A stretch of 34,621 nt of DNA from Parasporobacterium sp. (GTDB lineage: Bacteria; Bacillota; Clostridia; Lachnospirales; Lachnospiraceae). The notes under the pieces were generated by a model. The model saw only the letters and a list, made by a program, of their open reading frames with translations. It was not told the origin of the DNA and did no database searches. Positions 31,966 through 34,621 of the stretch are shown here, piece by piece. Position 1 is the first letter of the stretch, and each line of letters begins with the position of its first letter. The stretch covers positions 1-34,621 of the forward strand of contig JAFWFQ010000007.1 in assembly GCA_017515535.1 (NCBI GenBank), read 5' to 3'. A program made the position numbers and the translations under genes.

Positions 31966-31985
31966 TGTCAATGGAATATAGGGAG

Positions 31986-32020
31986 CCAAAGAAAACGCCC
32001 GGAACAAATCGTTCCGGGCG
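31986..32020 (-). terminator. Terminator of the CAP-domain wall-protein gene
   Basis: A perfect ten-pair stem CGCCCGGAAC/GTTCCGGGCG (32011-32020 with 31996-32005) with a five-base loop and a TTTTCTTT tail on the minus strand. Confidence 0.9.
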
Positions 32021-32054
32021 CCTTATTATTTGTTCTTATTCCGTACTTCTTTCA

Positions 32055-34214
32055 TCACGGTTTGCAGTATGTGCAAGGTTCATAGCCTTTGCTTCTAACG
32101 ACGCTTCTTGAATCTGCTGTGAATTCAATGTACTTCGGTATAATTTGAGCAACGTGACTGCAGGATGCTTTATGGAACGTCATATTCTCATTATCAAGAA
32201 CATAGGTTGCGAGAACAGCATCCTTACAGAATGCATATTTGACACCATTGATCGTATAAATACCGTTCTCGTATGCAGCTCCATCTGTTGGACCAAAGTA
32301 ATAATTCCTCGAATTAATCGTCTTCCATCCGTACTCCATGATTCCGGTCGTTCCAAGGAAGAACAGTTTTCCTTTGTCTTCAATAAGCCCTTTCTGCATT
32401 GCTCCGTTATTCTTATCCATAAAGTACCAGTTATTCTTATACTGGAGCCAGCCGGTATGCATCATACCATTATCCTCATGGAGGAAATAACGGTTATTAT
32501 TAAGGTTAATCCATCCAGTCTGCATCACACCGGTCGTCGGGTCTAAATAGAACCAGATGCCTTTAACATCTACCCATCCTTTTTTCATTTCTCCGGAGGT
32601 CTGATCCATATAATACCAGTTGTTATTATCCTTAAGCCAGCCGGTATGCATTAATCCGGTATCCTTATGAAGGAAATACTTTTTATTATTGAGGGTAAGC
32701 CAGCCGGTCTTCATCTCTCCGGTCGTCGGATCTAAGTAATACCAGAAATCTTTGATCTTCTGCCAGCCGGTCTTCATCTCTCCGGATTTCGGATCGGTAT
32801 AATACCATCTATTATTCACCTTGACCCATCCCTGAGCCATTGCGCCGGAGTCGGTCAGATAGTATTTCTTATTATTCTGGGTCACCCACTGCTTGGAAAC
32901 CATTTCTCCGGAATCTTTCAGATAATACCATTTTCCGTCGACCGGGATCCATCCGTAGCACATCGGGCCTGACTTTGCCAGATAATACCAGTTGCCGTTC
33001 AGATACTTCCAACCGGTCTGCATGACGCCTGAGGTCGGATCTAAATAATACCAGTACTGTCCGGATTTCGCCCAACCGGTCGCCATTGCACCATTGTCAT
33101 ACAGGAAATACCATTTGCCGTTGACCTGAATCCAACCGGTCTGCATGATTCCGGTTGCCTCATTCATGTAATACCAGGTATTTCCATCCTTGACCCAGCC
33201 TTTCATCATCGGTCCCTGCGGCTGGAAATAGTACCAGTGGTTGTCGATCTTCTGCCAGCCGGTCACCATCCATCCGTCCGCGTCGAAATAATAAGTCTGA
33301 CCCTGGATCTCCAGGAACTGGCTGTATGGATAAGTTCCGTCACCGTAGTCATACCACCACTTGCCTTTGGCACTATCATATACCCAATGTGGGGAATTTT
33401 TCGTAACTGTAACTGTAAGGGAGGCGGATTGTCCCTGGACAGTCATTGTGATCTTTGCTGTACCACTATTATTTGGTGTCATAATTCCATCTTCATCGAT
33501 AGAAACAACACTGGGTTTATCAGACTCATAGGTATACGTCTCATCGATCCAGAGTCCGTTTGCCAAAAGATATGCATACCCAATATCACCGATGTTAAGT
33601 TTTGTATCTCCCATCGGCTGAAGCTTCAGATTTGTTTTTGTGATCTCCACCTCCTGAGCATACCAGAAAACAGACTCATGCAACTGAGTTTCATCCGTCA
33701 TTTCCTGATCCGTGAATTCAGCAACTACGACATCGGTTGCCGCGAATCCGAGATATTTGTAATCCGGATTGATCAATGCATTATATTCCGTCCCCTTTGC
33801 ATCAAACCAGATTTCGATCGCAGCCATAATTTCGTCTGTGGCTGCCTGGATTTCTTCTGCGCTTTTCGCACCACCGGAAGAAGTTACCGTATCCCAAGCT
33901 GTTCCGTTTGGGCGGGTCTTTCCCGGGATCATGTTTGCTTCGAGGACACGCAGGAAAGCGATTTCTTCCATATCGGAAGACCACTTTATTTCAACGTATT
34001 CCGGAACGATTCCTTTATTGTAAGCATCTTGACGAATCTCATTCACTCGAGTTAAGATATCGTCCTTTGCTTCCGGAATCGCAACATTTCCGACTTCAAT
34101 CGTAACCGTATCCGGTTCTGCTTTTGCAAGGATACCTGTTGGTAACAGTGAGGCAAATAAAACCGCAACGACTAACAGGAAAGCGAGGATACTTCTTTTT
34201 TTCGTTAAAATCAT
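32055..34214 (-). CDS. Secreted CAP-domain protein with choline-binding-type repeats and Cys-rich tail
   Basis: A 719-residue secreted protein. Signal peptide about 1-30. A CAP/SCP-type domain covers about 48-165 (ILTRVNEIRQDA, MEEIAFLRVLEAN, TRPNGTAWDTV, GFAATDVVVAEF); the histidine usually before TRPNG is Lys99. A Big2-like domain follows (about 205-270, SDKPSVVSIDEDG). Residues 277-655 hold about 17 wall-binding repeats of 20-22 residues. The last 55 residues form a small domain with H681, C685, C714 and C717 in the pattern FHxxxC ... GYxPCxxCxP, like the metal-binding domain of Ada or nuclease tails. GGAAG precedes the ATG at 34214. Function is unproven. Confidence 0.87.
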   Translation of the reverse strand: MILTKKRSILAFLLVVAVLFASLLPTGILAKAEPDTVTIEVGNVAIPEAKDDILTRVNEIRQDAYNKGIVPEYVEIKWSSDMEEIAFLRVLEANMIPGKTRPNGTAWDTVTSSGGAKSAEEIQAATDEIMAAIEIWFDAKGTEYNALINPDYKYLGFAATDVVVAEFTDQEMTDETQLHESVFWYAQEVEITKTNLKLQPMGDTKLNIGDIGYAYLLANGLWIDETYTYESDKPSVVSIDEDGIMTPNNSGTAKITMTVQGQSASLTVTVTKNSPHWVYDSAKGKWWYDYGDGTYPYSQFLEIQGQTYYFDADGWMVTGWQKIDNHWYYFQPQGPMMKGWVKDGNTWYYMNEATGIMQTGWIQVNGKWYFLYDNGAMATGWAKSGQYWYYLDPTSGVMQTGWKYLNGNWYYLAKSGPMCYGWIPVDGKWYYLKDSGEMVSKQWVTQNNKKYYLTDSGAMAQGWVKVNNRWYYTDPKSGEMKTGWQKIKDFWYYLDPTTGEMKTGWLTLNNKKYFLHKDTGLMHTGWLKDNNNWYYMDQTSGEMKKGWVDVKGIWFYLDPTTGVMQTGWINLNNNRYFLHEDNGMMHTGWLQYKNNWYFMDKNNGAMQKGLIEDKGKLFFLGTTGIMEYGWKTINSRNYYFGPTDGAAYENGIYTINGVKYAFCKDAVLATYVLDNENMTFHKASCSHVAQIIPKYIEFTADSRSVVRSKGYEPCTYCKP
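32249..33386 (-). repeat. Choline-binding-type repeat region of the CAP-domain protein
   Basis: About 17 tandem units of 60-66 bases coding for GW-xxxx-WYYLDPxTGxM hairpins. Several alternate between a WYYLDP form and a KYFLHxDxGxMHTGW form in the C-terminal half, suggesting duplication of a two-unit block. Confidence 0.85.
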
Positions 34215-34277
34215 ATTCTCTTCCTTTCTTTTAAAGATTCTTTTTGCATTGCTGTTCTAACAACATATTACCAAAAT

Positions 34278-34283
34278 ATTATA
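34278..34283 (-). promoter_or_regulatory. -10 box upstream of the CAP-domain gene
   Basis: A perfect TATAAT within the AT-rich 34215-34345 intergenic stretch, about 65 bases before the ATG. The best -35 at 17 bases is only AAGATA, so strength or activator need is uncertain. Apart from this box and the terminator I see nothing in 34215-34396. Confidence 0.5.
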
Positions 34284-34345
34284 CTATAGACTTCTATTCT
34301 TATCTTGCATTTGAAATGAATTTAATAAAAATTTAACAAGTCTGT

Positions 34346-34375
34346 AAAAAGCACCCGGAATACGCTTCCGGGTGC
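34346..34375 (-). terminator. Terminator of the partial wall-protein gene
   Basis: A perfect ten-pair stem GCACCCGGAA/TTCCGGGTGC (34366-34375 with 34351-34360), five-base loop, then TTTTT on the minus strand. Confidence 0.9.
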
Positions 34376-34396
34376 CCTTAGCCTTTTGCTTAAATC

Positions 34397-34621
34397 CTAT
34401 TGGATCCAATAGCCGTTCGCATTAAAACTGTATACAGTTCCGTTGATCCTTACCGTCTCATTCTTTGCATACCAGCCGGAGGTATCTCCGAACCACCAGC
34501 CAACTCGGTCTTGTTTCCAGGAACCAATCGGCTGATAAGTCCATGCGCCGTTTGCGCTGAGCCAGTAACCGCCATACCACTCGCTCGCCGCCATCGCTCC
34601 GGAAGGAGTCAGATAATACCA
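34397..34621 (-). CDS. C-terminus of a third choline-binding-type wall protein (cut by window edge)
   Basis: The last 74 codons of a protein whose reading frame runs off the window. The visible part begins inside a repeat (WYYLTPSGAM) and continues into a Trp-rich end module (EWYGGYWLS, WTYQPIGSW, GWWFGDTSGWYAKN, ending NANGYWIQ). This module is nearly the same as the end of the 29920-31905 protein. The rest of the protein, including any enzyme or adhesin domain, is outside the window. Confidence 0.88.
   Translation of the reverse strand, partial: WYYLTPSGAMAASEWYGGYWLSANGAWTYQPIGSWKQDRVGWWFGDTSGWYAKNETVRINGTVYSFNANGYWIQ

Noticed and set aside
29923..33386. CRISPR-like array in the regularly spaced 60-66-base repeats
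   Set aside because: The units are in-frame coding repeats with variable sequence, not identical repeats with unique spacers.
33237..34055. A 272-codon plus-strand reading frame opposite the CAP-domain gene
   Set aside because: Antisense of a gene with clear domains and signal peptide; the translated product is Cys/Ile-rich without recognisable structure.
1..34621. Insertion sequences, integrases, phage genes or attachment sites
   Set aside because: No transposase, integrase or phage-like product and no terminal inverted repeats were recognised; the region looks like stable chromosome.

Overview
The window looks like chromosomal DNA of a Gram-positive anaerobe of the class Clostridia. The evidence is a PolC-type replicase, the Bacillota gene orders yqhY-nusB-xseA and rpmB-yloU-fakA-recG, an rnf operon, two Asp23-family proteins and strong GGAGG ribosome binding sites. 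The phosphocholine genes and choline-binding-type wall proteins suggest a host-associated species. I cannot place it more finely than Clostridia. Every protein gene lies on the minus strand; only one tRNA gene is on the plus strand. No gap without a gene exceeds about 185 bases, and most gaps hold recognisable promoters or terminators.

Layout from low to high coordinates (transcription runs the other way). (1) 1-7612: a translation/housekeeping operon read from a promoter at 7584-7612, in the order CBS-pair protein, tyrS, alaS, zinc-ribbon membrane protein, rlmH, yqhY, nusB, xseA (cut by the window edge). (2) 7633-11711: rnfC-D-G-E-A, read from a strong promoter inside the end of yprB that gives an almost leaderless rnfC mRNA. 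There is no rnfB, and several cofactor-binding residues are replaced. (3) 11692-15148: ddl-murF-yprB. (4) 15210-19801: rpmB, then yloU-fakA-recG. (5) 19833-20000: tRNA-Glu(CTC) with its own promoter and a terminator usable from both sides. (6) 20007-21596: a ferredoxin-nitroreductase and a metallophosphoesterase. (7) 21605-25393: PolC without its proofreading exonuclease domain. (8) 25425-29836: a phosphocholine operon made of a winged-helix/cytidylyltransferase/choline-kinase fusion, a BCCT transporter and a second cytidylyltransferase, with a palindromic candidate operator next to the -10 box. (9) 29869-34621: three secreted proteins with choline-binding-type repeats, the last cut by the window edge.

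How the parts may work together. Regions 8 and 9 read as one programme: import choline, phosphorylate it, activate it as CDP-choline, and display wall proteins that bind phosphocholine. The transferase that would place phosphocholine on a glycan (LicD type) is not in the window. Region 2 is the strongest candidate for something undescribed: an intact, well-expressed rnf-like operon in which three of the four cysteines of the RnfA/RnfE [2Fe-2S] cluster, the flavin-linking threonine of RnfG and the rnfB gene are missing. The second candidate is the exonuclease-less PolC. The third is the self-contained regulator-enzyme fusion with its likely own operator.

All family assignments rest on motifs recognised by eye; no database search was run.
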